A stretch of 64,000 bases of DNA from Trachythela sp. YZ-2020 (lineage: Eukaryota > Cnidaria > Anthozoa > Malacalcyonacea > Clavulariidae). Both the position numbers and the translations under genes were made by a program. Under the pieces are notes generated by a model, which saw only the letters and a list, made by a program, of their open reading frames with translations, made no database searches and had not been told where the DNA came from. Each line of letters begins with the position of its first letter. The first letter of the stretch is position 1. Shown piece by piece: positions 33,601-45,800 of this stretch. Where the stretch lies: contig JADLSH010000254.1 of NCBI GenBank assembly GCA_016169945.1, positions 1,240,001-1,304,000 of the forward strand, written 5' to 3'.

Positions 33601-36600
33601 TATGCTATATTACAATGAATTCCAAACCTATCGGTTAGCTGCTACAGAGGAGACCACTGGCACATTTAGTGTCATTCATTATAGATACTAGGTCCATTCT
33701 ACGTATGTCTTTTCTAAATACATTTATCGTGCATTTATCTTGTGTTTCCTTTGGAACAGTGGCCAATATCTTAGGGCCCATATAATGTAGTGAATGTTTA
33801 CCATATCTTATAGAATTAAATCTAGGAATCACAAATTCACTGTTCCGTAAGTTATAATATCCACTAGCTGCTTGAAAAAGTTTGGAAATATAAGTTGGCG
33901 CTAAATTGTTCTTAACTTTATACATAAGGGTTGCGATAAATTTAAACTGCCATTGTTTGTGTGTGAACTAACATAAGTTATATGAGAGCTAATGATTAAA
34001 GTTATATTTAATATAAAAATTTCCAAGATCTTAGCAAAAAAATACTTAAAAATAAAAAAACAACAAAATTTAATTTTGTAAAATACTTGCAATTTTCCTT
34101 TAAGTTTTTAAGTATTTATATCAAATATAGTTTCATAGTTATTCATATATTATATTTTCGGCGTTAATGTTTCAACTCAAAACCTCTAAACAATGATTAA
34201 GCTGGCTTCAAAAACTCTGCGTTAGCTGAATGCGTTATCCTTCTTCCATTTTTCAGGGCCCTGGAGCACCTTACTAATCTCCTGATTAAGTGCCTTCGCT
34301 AGGATTATATCTAGGAATATTTACTACACTGGACCCCCATGTTTAAGATATCATCACTGAAATAGTTTAATATATATTCTATTTTTAGTTGTGATTGACT
34401 CGTCAGGCATGTCAAGGTAATCTATCTGCAGTTGTACAATGTTCTATAATATTTATACTGTATAAAACAAGTCCATAAAGTAGACATTTATATGACCTGA
34501 CATATACTAAAGACAGATGATCCGTTTGGACGAAATTAGGCAAGAGCTAGTTCCAAGAAAATATATTTCCTTTGATATTTCTGACGTTAAAATGCGACAA
34601 ATAGACAGATTATTTGTCAAGTCAAAATATCTGCATAGTTCGTTTACTTCTAAGAGGAACTTCCATACGTAGTTTGTCTTGTATAATGATAGTCTATGTG
34701 TATAAAAATGGCACTAGGCGAACTATCAGGAGATAGTTCCCAGAACTATTGTTAATACTGTATATATCTCGCTATTCTAGCTGGTTTGTCTGGTTAGTTC
34801 GTCCTGTGTTTCCACTTGGACAATAATTGGTCATCTGGATGGTTTGTCTCTACTGTAAATCTGGCGAATAATAAGTTTCTTGTATTATGTAGGGGTTATG
34901 GTTTTGTTCGGTTTTCAACAGAAAATGAACAGAAACGTTCAATGATAGAAATGCAAGGTGCTCGAGGTTGTGGAGGCAAGGCAATACGAGTCAGCGTTGC
35001 TACACCAAAGAAGTAAGAATGTCTTTATGATGAATCTTTCAATTATTACTCTAAATATATGCCTGTATTTCCTTTATTTATTCTTACTTTGCTTTTTATT
35101 TGTTTAATGCACGCATCTCTTGTTAAGACATTGTGAACGCTAATGAAAGTGAACGATAACGAAAGTGAACGATGACGAAAGCGAACGATGACGAAAGTGA
35201 ACGATGACGAAAGTGAACGATGACGAAAGCGAACGATGACGAAAGTGAACGATGACGAAAGTGAACGATGACGAAAGAGAACGCTAGCGAAAGAGAACGC
35301 TAATGAAAGCGAAAGCTAACGAAAGAGAACGCCAGCGAAAGAGAACGATAACGAAAGAGAACGATAACGAAAGAGAACGATAACGAAAGAGAACGTTAAT
35401 AATGAAAGAGAACGCTAGCGAAAGAGAACGATAACGAAAGAGAACGATAACGAAAGAGAACGATAACGAAAGAGAACGATAACGAAAGAGAACGCTAACG
35501 AAAGAGAACGATAACGAAAGAGAACGATAACGAAAGAGAACGTTAATAATGAAAGTGAATGTTAATAATGAAAGTGAACGCTAACGAAAGCGAACGCTAA
35601 CGAAAGAGAACGCTAGCGAAAGAGAACGTTAACGAAAGAACGATAACGAAAGAGAACGTTAATAATGAAAGTGAATGTTAATAATGAAAGTGAACGCTAA
35701 CGAAAGCGAACGCTAACGAAAGCGAACGTTGACGAAAGAGAACGCTAGCGAAAGAGAACGCTAACGAAAGAGAACGATAATGAAAGAGAACGATAACGAA
35801 AGAGAACGATAATGAAAGTGAACCCAAATGTAAACGAACACTATTGAAAGAGAATTTCTTAAATGCCCCTTACAGTTTACCTTTACCTTGCATATTTATG
35901 TCTCTGTCAGTCTGTCTGCAAGGTAACTAGTGCACCAGCCGCTGGTAACAACACAACATATGTTTCTGTCTGCAGGGTAACTAGTGCACCAGCCTCTGGT
36001 AACAACACAACATATGTTTCTGTCTGCAGGGTAACTAGTGCACCAGCCTCTGGTAACAACACAACATATGTTTCTGTCTGCAGGGTAACTAGTGCACCAG
36101 CCGCTGGTAACAACACAACATATGTTTCTGTCTGCAGGGTAACTAGTGCACCAGCCGCTGGTAACAACACAACATATGTTTCTGTCTGCAGGGTAACTAG
36201 TGCACCAGCCGCTGGTAACAATGCAACATATGTCTCTGTCTGCAGGGTAACTAGTGCACCAGCCGCTGGTAACAATGCAACATATGTCTCTGTCTGCAGG
36301 GTAACTAGTGCACCAGCCGCTGGTAACAATGCAACATATGTCTCTGTCTGCAGGGTAACTAGTGCACCAGCCTCTGATAACAACACAACATATGTTTCTG
36401 TCTGCAGGGTAACTAGTGCACCAGCCTCTGGTAACAACACAACATATGTTTCTGTCTGCAGGGTAATTAGTGCACCAGCTGCTGATAACAATACAACATA
36501 TGTTTCTGTCTGCAGGGTAACTAGTGCACCAGCCTCTGGTAACAACACAACATATCCCACACCAGGACAACAATATCTACAGCAGTATCAACAATATCAA

Positions 36601-39285
36601 CAATACTATGCTGCATGGCAAGCAACTTATCAACAACAAGCCACTGGGGCTGCACAATATTATCCAAATTTTACCCAATATGCTCAACCGTATGAACAAT
36701 ACGAACAACCGGTATGTGAGTTTTTTCACAAGTTTATTATATATTTTTGTCAATTATATATTTTACTTTGCCATTATCATTTAATGATTGCATTTCTATC
36801 ATTTTTGTGATGCCCTACCGAATTGACTATTAACACTGGTTTATAATTATACTATATTTGATTTTAAGTTATCTTCATTTAGGAGTATTTGGTAAGCAAA
36901 TGCAATGAAACAAATCTATATAATTTCGCCTGACATTTTGGTTTAGCATTTCAAAACTTTTTATCCCGCCTTTCCTCAAATATGATCTACTTTTGGCCAT
37001 GGCAGGCCGATATTTCCAGCATTAAGAAAGCGTAATGTGTTTTTAAAACCCTAACGTATTTACATTTCATCTTTTATTATCAATCAAAAGATTCCTGAGG
37101 CAGGAAACACTGTGAATGAGGTAAGTTGAAAGAGTTCTCAAACACGTACAGTCTGGTTTCCATTTCATTGTAAAATTGATGTTACGATACAATTTTGTTA
37201 ACGTATATTTTCAACATTTTCAATATGCAGAATTATGAAGAAGATACTTCAGACCAAGCACTGGAAGGTATTATACATCAATTGTAAGAGGAAACCTCCT
37301 CAAATTCAAGATTTAGAGACGTTTGCTAGATAAGTTTTCTTTCAACAATAACTGATATTGGTAGTCAACTTAAAGAAACTTAAACTATATCTCTCAATTG
37401 TAGTCAAACTCGAGTATTCCATCTATTAACACCTTCTACTATTAATCCTATCGAACGAGATGCCGAGAAAAATCTTGATATTTACTCATACACCATATAC
37501 TGGCATCACTCACATCTTATATACCGAACTTGCGGTTAATGCTCAGCAATTGGACTCTGTAGCTCAGTTGGTTAGAGCGCTGCACCGGAATCGCAGGGCC
37601 GCAGATTCAATTCCTGCCAGAGGGCCTAAGTTGCATTTTTCGCAACTGCTCCTGGCTAGGTCTAAAAAAATGTATATATATTTCCGTTCGAGTATTCCAT
37701 CTACTACGACCTTCTACTATTAATCCAATCGAACGAGATGCCGAGAAAAATCTTGATATTATATCTCTCAATTCTATCTATTTGTCACTAATTACAAAAC
37801 TATACATAAAATGAAAAGAATTGAGATGATGTCCTCACTCTGATAACTGTGCGAAGGTGTCGCCCCCCCCCCTAGGAAACATTTAGACTGATACAAATCT
37901 CTATGTTGGCCCCCCCTAGGAAACATTTAGACTGATACAAATCTCTATGTTGGCCCCCCCTAGGAAACATTTAGACTGATACAAATCTCTATGTTGGCCC
38001 CCCCTAGGAAACATTTAGACTGATACAAATCTCTATGTGGGCCCCTAGGAAACATTTAGACTGATTAAAATCTCTTTGTTGGCCCCCCCTAGGAAACATT
38101 TAGACTGATACAAATCTCTATGTTGGCCCCCCCTAGGAAACATTTAGACTGATACAAATCTCTATGTTGGCCCCCCCTAGGAAACATTTAGACTAATACA
38201 AATCTCTATGTTGGCCCCCCCTAGGAAACATTTAGACGAATACAAATCTCTATGTTGGCCCCCCCTAGTACTTTTTCGGGGCCCCCTTGACTGGAAATCC
38301 TGGCTACGTCACTGGACTCGTTTGACCACCTGATAAGCTGCACGATCGTGCTTAGTGAAGCCTGCCCATGAGGAAAATGGTTTGTCCAAACTTTAAACAT
38401 TTATGTACATATTTTCAGAACCGGATAAAGAAGTTGATATAGCAGCCCAAAATAAAGATATGATAAGTCGGGAAGAGGTGAGCATTTCTCACCAATCAAA
38501 TTTTTACATCCAGATGATGTTGGTTGTTATAGTGAATTACTTTGTGTGTGTCTCACCTCCCTTTGACAAGTTCCTTCAGCATGCAGATGTCAGTTATCTT
38601 AATTTCACCTCAGTCACATTGTGAGAAGAGTGCTTGAAGCAGGCCTGGGGAAAAATTATTTCTTTCTGGGACCAATGTGATCAAACAAAAAATTTCTGTC
38701 AATATTCGGGCAGTTCGCTAACTAGCAAAGAACGACAAGCTTAGCCAAACATGTCCACCCTTTCCCTCTAACCCCTGTTGATCTCACAACTGCACTGCAA
38801 ATCAGCAAATATCCAGATCTGTGTATCTAAAATATATCTTATGGTCACACTCTGATATCAAATACTGTACTAGATTATTGACTGTTGTACAGGTTGGCAT
38901 TCTAGGAATTTTCTGGGACCAAATTTGGTCCCATGGTCCGATACTTTTTCCACACCGAAGGTTTTCTCTGGGTACTCTGATTTCCTCCTGTTTTCTCTGG
39001 GTACTCTGATTTCCACTGTCGTGTATAATCAGTGAACCACATCATAAGAGATGGCCGTTACTGGGCCTCTTGGAAGAAAAGTTTAGAACTGATAGAACTA
39101 TTCACTTTCAACAAATAGTTTTAATGAATCCACTAAACATCGCAGGTTTTCTCCATCAGTAACACTTGAACACCGAAATGATGTCTAAATTCTTTGTTTT
39201 TTAGTCTCTGTACTTGGAACTGGAAGAATCAAGGTGGCAGCCGCTGGAATCTGTTACTGCAGGCCCGAGTACACTAGTTGCGTGA
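30695..39285 (+). CDS. TRNAU1AP: tRNA selenocysteine-associated protein 1 (SECp43)
   Basis: RNA-binding factor that associates with selenocysteine tRNA and supports selenoprotein synthesis in known animals. Exons: 30695-30718, 30821-30918, 32186-32285, 32538-32590, 33075-33138, 33306-33348, 34389-34416, 34893-35012, 36516-36711, 37091-37120, 37231-37267, 38419-38477, 39205-39285; phases join to 310 residues (human protein 287). RRM1 spans [19 protein letters not shown] to [21 protein letters not shown] links to RRM2 with [32 protein letters not shown] and GYGFVRF. Then comes a Tyr/Gln-rich stretch ([14 protein letters not shown]) and the conserved C-terminal RWQPLESV. The first intron splits after MSTLWMGD. 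The ninth exon start lies in a 54-bp tandem repeat with ten further in-frame acceptors upstream, so longer isoforms are possible. Confidence 0.93.
31085..32087 (+). repeat. 80-bp tandem array in TRNAU1AP intron 2
   Basis: About twelve copies of the unit CAGACACAAACCACGGCAGC, TTATTGTAGAATACTACCTA, CACTGGATCACCACGTTTGA, GATATCTTTTTCAGGTAGTT. The same unit occurs three times at 3000-3225 in peroxidasin, and a decayed single unit is at about 34312-34372. Confidence 0.9.
32638..32955. mobile_element. hAT-like MITE, CAGGGCTTGAAATAACG ends
   Basis: CAGGGCTTGAAATAACGG at the left and CGTTATTTCAAGCCCTG at the right are inverted; next to them both ends carry GACCGGACA-type words. The CAGGG end is typical of hAT elements. 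No matching 8-bp flanks are seen, so the superfamily rests on the ends alone. Confidence 0.7.
33479..33930 (-). mobile_element. 3' fragment of a LINE, minus strand
   Basis: On the minus strand about 95 codons resemble the C-terminus of LINE ORF2 ([46 protein letters not shown]), followed by a short 3' end with AAATAAAG and a (TTA)n tail at 33479-33492. It is 5'-truncated, as usual for retrotransposed copies, and comes from a family different from the 8083-11951 element (different tail). Intronic in TRNAU1AP. Confidence 0.75.
35133..35830 (+). repeat. 16-bp purine-rich array (AACGAAAGAGAACGAT)n
   Basis: About 700 bases of short units AACGAAAGAGAACGAT with variants (GTGAACGATGACGA, TTAATAATGAAAG). 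It is strongly purine-rich on the transcribed strand and ends about 85 bases before the 54-bp repeat with the duplicated acceptors. It lies in the TRNAU1AP intron upstream of the Tyr/Gln-rich exon. Confidence 0.9.
35915..36562 (+). repeat. 54-bp tandem repeat carrying a splice acceptor and exon start
   Basis: Twelve units, each with TGTTTCTGTCTGCAG (tract plus acceptor AG) followed by GGTAACTAGTGCACCAGC, CTCTGGTAACAACACAACAT. Being 54 = 18 codons with no stop, the array is open throughout and continues into the TRNAU1AP exon ([13 protein letters not shown] then PTPGQQY). The last unit gives the shortest exon, starting at 36516. Units 2-11 offer the same acceptor in the same phase. Unit 1 has CTGCAAGGTAAC, where using its AG would bring TAA into frame. 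Both strands are open in several frames, which is a property of the repeat. Confidence 0.92.
37552..37765 (+). mobile_element. SINE with degenerate tRNA head, copy 2
   Basis: GGACTCTGTAGCTCAGTTGG and GATTCAATTCCTGCC boxes, then TTGCATTTTTCGCAACTGCT, CCTGGCTAGGTCTAAAAAAA and a tail GTATTCCATCTACTACGACC to GAGATGCCGAGAAAAATCTT. The tail sequence also occurs just upstream at 37410-37486, so the SINE body is bracketed by about 80-bp direct repeats. Head related to 6519-6710; tail related to 21170-21268. Confidence 0.65.
37863..38280 (+). repeat. 44-bp minisatellite in TRNAU1AP intron
   Basis: Nine to ten copies of CCCCCCTAGGAAACATTTAG, ACTGATACAAATCTCTATGT, TGG. One unit near 38041 lost part of its C run. 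Confidence 0.92.
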
Positions 39286-39849
39286 CGGAGGACTGGTTAC
39301 CAATGGGAGATAAGTTGAACATGTCGAAATTTTACATCCGTTTTTCATCGAACAACAGGCTAAACATTGGTGCGATTTGAAACTTGTATACACATATTAT
39401 ATTTTCATTTTCGATTTGTTCAACTTGAATTTTCAAGTATTGAACTGATAGAATTGAAAATTTAATTAAAAATTTCTATAAATTTCTAGACGTGGATTTC
39501 TGTTATATTTATTGTATATAAATTAAGTGATGTAAAATCCTCATGCATTTTAAGACTAAGTTTATTTTGCAACAAACGTCGGATATTATACTAGATTTGT
39601 TTAGACTAGCAAAATGTACCGAAACCCATGTGAAATGTAAGCGCGCTTTAATGCAGAACAGCTATATGAATTTTCGAAGTTTAATTTATTTTATATTGAT
39701 GCAGTGTTTTGCGTCTGTTGTTATACAAATATTAGTAGACTCATTTCCGTGAGGCGAGGATTAACTCGCTTTGTTTGAGAAAATGAAAGTGTTCTTAACA
39801 TGCTTGTGAAATATTGTCCGCTTTAAAACATCCTGCTCGAAGGTGAAAA
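39286..39849. other. Short spacer, TRNAU1AP to coiled-coil gene
   Basis: About 560 AT-rich bases with the TRNAU1AP 3' UTR and the presumed promoter of the next gene. No repeat or conserved frame is recognised. Confidence 0.5.
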
Positions 39850-42800
39850 ATGGCAGACGCTGGCGTCGAAGTAGATGAATCATTTACAAAGGTAACTAAG
39901 ACTACTTTTACACGAGGTCGGACGAATTCAGAACCTTACGCAAATTCGTCTGGTTCCATTTCTTCACTCGAGAATTCGTACGGTTAGCTGTGCTAGAATT
40001 CGTCCGGTTTCATACAGGAAAATCGTGCAAATTTGACTACGGTTTCGAATTCACCTGGCCCCATGTGCATGAGCGGAACTTAAGGTATTGTAAAGCTACA
40101 ATGACAATGTTTATGTATAGACTATAGAAAAGAGCTGTCCCGTTTAGCGATGGGGCCAGATATGACAACATATAATATATTTTCCCCATGAAAACCCTGC
40201 ATTAACATAGAGTTTATGGTGTATATAGTTTGTGTTTATGTATATGTGTGTTAAACGAGAGTTGAAAACCTATACTGTATGTTTCAATAGAATGTTTTAG
40301 AACTCAGTGTAATGTCTGTATAACTATAGTATACTATAAGCCTTGCTGTCTCGTTTGTAATAAGGCCTGTCTACAATTACAATGTTAAATATTCTGCCTC
40401 CATTAAAAACTTATATTAATATTGTGTTTATAGACAGAGCTGACATCAGTTAAAGAAGATTTCGGAAAGGTAGTATTACATGTTTCATGACTCATTTTGT
40501 CTTCCCATTTGACGATGAATTAGTGTGTTACATATTTCAAATAATATAGTTTTGAATATAATCAAAACTCGAAATCTTGTTTGCCGCTGATCAAAATGCA
40601 GTTTCGCCACATTCAAGTACAAAGCATGCCCTCTATCTAATTTCCCAGACGTTACTATAGCGACGGCATATATTTTATATTACCCATTGTGTCTGTTCAA
40701 CCAAATTAATCCCCCGTATAAGCTATTCATGATCCTTCCACAAATGTTTTCAATCTACCGAAATGAAAATTTAAGTATGAAATGAATCACTTTTTGAGCA
40801 CAAAATGTTTCCAACATAATACAATTTACCATTTTCCTCCCAAATACCCAAAACGTATAAATATAATCTTATTTAAATTTGACATAAATTTAATGAGTCG
40901 ATTTTTGTTGACATATTTCAGTTGCTGGGGTAATTATTGATTCAGGAAATTGCATTATTTTCCCGATAACGTTTACTGAAAGAATTACAATAAAAAAACA
41001 GTTAATTTTGTTTGTTAAACTATTGGATTTCATAATAAACAACATTTCCGTTTCTTGCTTTAGTCTTTACGTCTCCGTTCCGGCTTTTCCTTTATGCCTA
41101 TGCAATGTCTTATTTCAAAACGTCAAAATCATCCCGCCTTCTATCCGTTCACGGAAAAGCAAGAACATATACATAGAACTGCATTGGTAAAAGTCGCAAT
41201 TAGCCAAGTGTTTCACTCATCACGTGACGTCAATGTGTCTGTCAAAGGCTTGACGGGTACTCCTGTTTCTTTCCACAAGAAGTAGGTTCACGACCATATC
41301 AGCGTTAGCTGCAGTTAAATGCAATCATGTTTCAATAAATTATCGTACATGTAATTATAAGTAAAATATTGGTCTCACGGCTTTTATTCGGGCAGGCAAT
41401 CTCTTTCTATCAGGCCACAAATGCAGCTTAACATAGAAAGTCATTTCTCATACCTATATTATATTTAACAATCCAGTACTTTCCCCAGTATTCTCCGAGT
41501 GCAATTTATATTGTTATTATTTTAATTATTATTATGTATATATCTATCTATTTCTACATTACATATTTATCTATTTATTCAGGAAACTGACAGCAAAAGT
41601 GACTTACTGAACAAAGATGTTTCAATACCAGAAAATATGATGTCTGCTGAAGATCCGAGTAAGATTACACGTAACAACGAAATGAAACTAAATCCAGGAA
41701 TTGCATTTGAGAACCACGTGGATGATTCAAGTTCTGGAAACTCGCTGACGATTGTAGAAGATGCTTCGAGTTCAAGGGAGGGCGAAGTGAATATAAACAA
41801 CTCGGCGGATATTGGAGGAGATCTGAAGAATGATTCTGTGAACATGCACCAACAACATGACAACGAAGTAGAACAAAATCCAGGAATGGCATTTGACAAT
41901 CATGTGAATGATACCAGTGCTTCAAGCTCGCAAGCAATTATAGAAGATGTTTTGAGTTCACGAGAAAGTGAACAGATTGAAAACAACTTGGCTGACATTG
42001 GAGAAGACCTGAAAAATGATGGCTTGAGTTCAAGAGAAACTGTAGATTTTGATAGCAACAATGCAGATATTAATATCGAAGACGATTTGAAAAATGGTGT
42101 GAGCACAAGAGAAGGTCTGCTGATTGAAATCAACAATGATGACATTGGAGAAGATACCAATAGTGATTTTGTGAGCATGCAGCATGGCAATGAAATGGAA
42201 CAAAATGAAGGAATGGCATTTGAGGCAATTCTTGTACTTGATGCAAGTGATTTGACCTCACAGAAAATTATAGAAGACGCGTTGAGAGAATATGCAGAGG
42301 TTCAAAACAAGAACGCAGATATTAATATCGAAGAAGATTTGAAAAATGATGGTTTGAGTTCAAGAGAAGGTGAAGATATTGAAAACAACATTGTAGACAT
42401 TAATATTGGAGGAGATTTGAATAGTGACTCTGAGAACATCCAGTTACCACATGACAATGAAATGGGACAGAATGCAGAAATGATATTTGAAAACCATGTA
42501 GATGATACAACTACTTCAAACTTGCCGACAATTTTTGAAGATTCTTTGAGTACAAGAGAAAGTGAAGATATTGAAAACAACAATGCAGACATCCATATCG
42601 AAGAAGGGTTGGAAAATAATGGTTTGATTTCAGGAGAATGTGAAGAGAATGACAAGGATGTGGTTGATATTGGAGAAGATCTGAATAATGATTTTGTGAA
42701 CACGCAGCAACAACATGAAATAGAAATGCAGGAACTTCGGATGATTTTGCAAGATGAATATCAAAAACAGGTGAATATAACAGCTTGAACATCTTCTTAC

Positions 42801-45800
42801 GAATGTTTGGAACCCTTGAAAAATTGTTTAAATCATTGGAGTAGTAAATATTTACGGAGTGTCAGTGCAGTGGTTAATGCACGTGCTGTTCACCTCTCGA
42901 ACTTGGGTTCAATTCTTTAATATGCAGTTGTTTGATTAAATTTCGCCGGTCGCATGTGGAAAGAGTGCTTCCAGTTTGACTCTACAAAACACAACAGGTT
43001 TTCTCCGCGGGTGCTCCGGTTTCTTCCTATAGCAACGAAGATGTCAAGATAGTACAGTTTAGAACTGATAGAGCTATCCAGTATAAATAAAGTTAGTTTA
43101 GTTTAGGTTTCCTCCTGTAGTAACACTGGAACAATAAGAGATGACTCTTACTGGACCTCTAGGAGAACAGTTTAGAACTGATAGAGCTATCCAGTATAAA
43201 TAGAGTTAGTTTAGGATAGAGCTATCCAGTATAAATAAAGTTAGTTTAGTTTAGGTTTCCTCCTGTAGTAACACTGGATCAACAAGGGCTTACCCTTACT
43301 AGAGGTATCCAGTGTTAATATGTACTTTAATTTACGTAATATAAAGCGTTGCAATAGGGAGTACTATCATACGTGAGCTTGTTTGAGCTTCTTTTCAAAG
43401 TTTTTGTTCATTTCAGGTATTGCAAATTTCCGACGAACTTCGAGATCACTACCAGAACGATATGGACGAGAAGATTGCGAAACTAGAAGAAGACTGGGAA
43501 CTAGAATTTACAAAACAGAAGCGAGAATTTGACGAGCAGGTATCCGCTGTGCAGCGAGAACAGTGGACGCAGTGTCAAGAAGCTATTGAAAGAGTGACAT
43601 TGGACGCTGAAGATCAATTGAAGAACATGAAGTACGCTTATGAACGTGAGACTGCTGAACACAAACAACGCATTAAGGAGCTACTTCAGCGCGAGGCATT
43701 GTGGGAAATAAAAGAAAAAGAGCTAGCCAATGAGAAGTCTGAAAAAGAGAATGAAAGTCGAAGTAAAATAAATAAATTAGAAAATCAGTTGTCATTCGAG
43801 CGAGAGGAAGTTGAATCACAATTGAACGAAGCACAGGATGAAATAAAAACATTGAAAAAACAACATGAAAGTGAGATTGAACGTTTAAAGAGTGAACTGG
43901 ACAAGAAATACAGCGATATTGTTGATGAGATGAGGAAAGAATTGAAATCAAAATATCAGGTAAATTATATCTCAATCATAAATCCTCTTGTAGGAAATAT
44001 TCTACAATCAGATGCTGTGAATTGCGTTTGAACTACCTGAAAGATTAAAGACACTTGATTAAGTGAAGTTTTTCAATGACAAGTAAAAACTCTGGCTTTA
44101 GATATGTTACATTACTAAACTGGACATCGTTCATATATGATCGTTAAGCCCTTTTTCCACAAGGCGAGTTTGTTCACACGAAGTGAAGCGAGAATACTTA
44201 ACGTGATTAGTTAGCGACAAAATTCGTCGCAAAAAAGTAGGACCAGGGTTCTTACTAATTGACTTCTTCGTCGTCCTAAGACAATAGAAGATGAATGATT
44301 GGTGCATGATCTGCTAATATCATAGGCGAATTTTCTGGGGTGCACCCCAAAAATATTTTGCACCCCCAAAAATTTAAATCCCACCCCACCTGAAATTTCA
44401 ATTTAAATTCTCATTGGGATAAATGACAGTAGTGTGATTGAAATAAAGATTTTGAACTAAAAACAAGGATTTTGAACTAAATAAGACCAAAAATCTCAAC
44501 ATTTTCTGGGGCTTCGCCCCCTTACCCCCATTCGCAACTGTGCCCCCAGACCCCTGCTGCAGCTTGCTCGGCGACGCTACGCACCCTGTCGCTCACCTCC
44601 CCCCCTAAATTTTTGGCACCCCCCCTAAATTTTCGGCACCCCCCCAGAGCAAAATCTGAAAATCCGCCTATGGTTAATATAAAACCGGAAAATAAGCTGT
44701 TTCCAAACAGTGCTATTTGTAATAAAGCTTGTTTTCCATTTATTCGTAACTGTCCTGAACATATCAAGGTGACCGATGTAATAGAGTGTCAATATATCTC
44801 TACAGTCAGCAAAGACTGATTTACATACAGCACACAAAAGACAAGATAGATCCAGACTATTTCACATCGGCGACAATGACTTGGTCACGACAGTTACGAC
44901 CAAGTGGAAAGCAGGCTTAAACCTGTATAACCTGTATTATCTTTGATTTCAGGATGAGATGGATCGTAAAGTGAACCAAGTGGAGTGTCATCTTCGTGAA
45001 CAATACGAACAAGATTTAGAGAAAACCAAAGAAGAAGTACAGGAGAGTACATCCACTTTGAAAACGAAATATGAGAAACAAGTCACAGAGATTCACGTTC
45101 AACTAGAAGAACTACATGAACGCAATCAACAACATGAACTACGAGAGGCCAGGCTGAAGGAAAATTTCGAGTCTGAGAAAAGGAAAGTTGCAGAACTCTT
45201 GAAGGAAGTGGACAGAAAAACACAAAAGGTTCGAGATTTGGAACAAAATAAAAGAGATCTGCGTGAATTAGAGGGAAAATTGAAGCAGTGTTTAAACGAG
45301 AAACATATCTTAGAGCAAAAAATTGAAGAAATGTCAGAATCTGTAGATGTAAAGAATTGCAAAGACTATAAAGAATTGGAGGAGACAATAAGAACAATTT
45401 CGCGAGAAAAACTGTCGTTGGAACAAGCTTTGGAGCAAAGTAGAGAATCTCAAAAGAACGAGATGGAGAATTTACAACAAGAATTGCAGAGGAAACAGGA
45501 AAAGACGGACGAATTAGGTGGCAAAATAAACGACGATGAAAAGAACGATGAATACAGAGAATTAGAAGTCAAACTGCACGAGATAACACGTGAGAAGCAG
45601 TCTTTGCAACAACAGCTTGAGAACTCCGTATCAGAGATTAGTTTACTTCAAGAAAAGCTGAAAGAAGATGAAAGTATAGCTAATGATTTGAAGTCCAACT
45701 ACGATACGAAGATATTGCAAATTACACGAAACTTTGAAGAAGAGGTGAACGCGCTGGAAAACGAGTTAAGAATGAAGAAAAATTGTGAAGAAGAAGCTTT

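Noticed and set aside
35133..35830. CRISPR-like array
   Set aside because: Contiguous short units without unique spacers in an animal intron; it is a minisatellite.
35896..36573. Two long minus-strand frames of over 200 codons
   Set aside because: They arise because the 54-bp repeat lacks stops in several frames. The plus strand continues into the conserved TRNAU1AP exon, so the minus frames are shadows.
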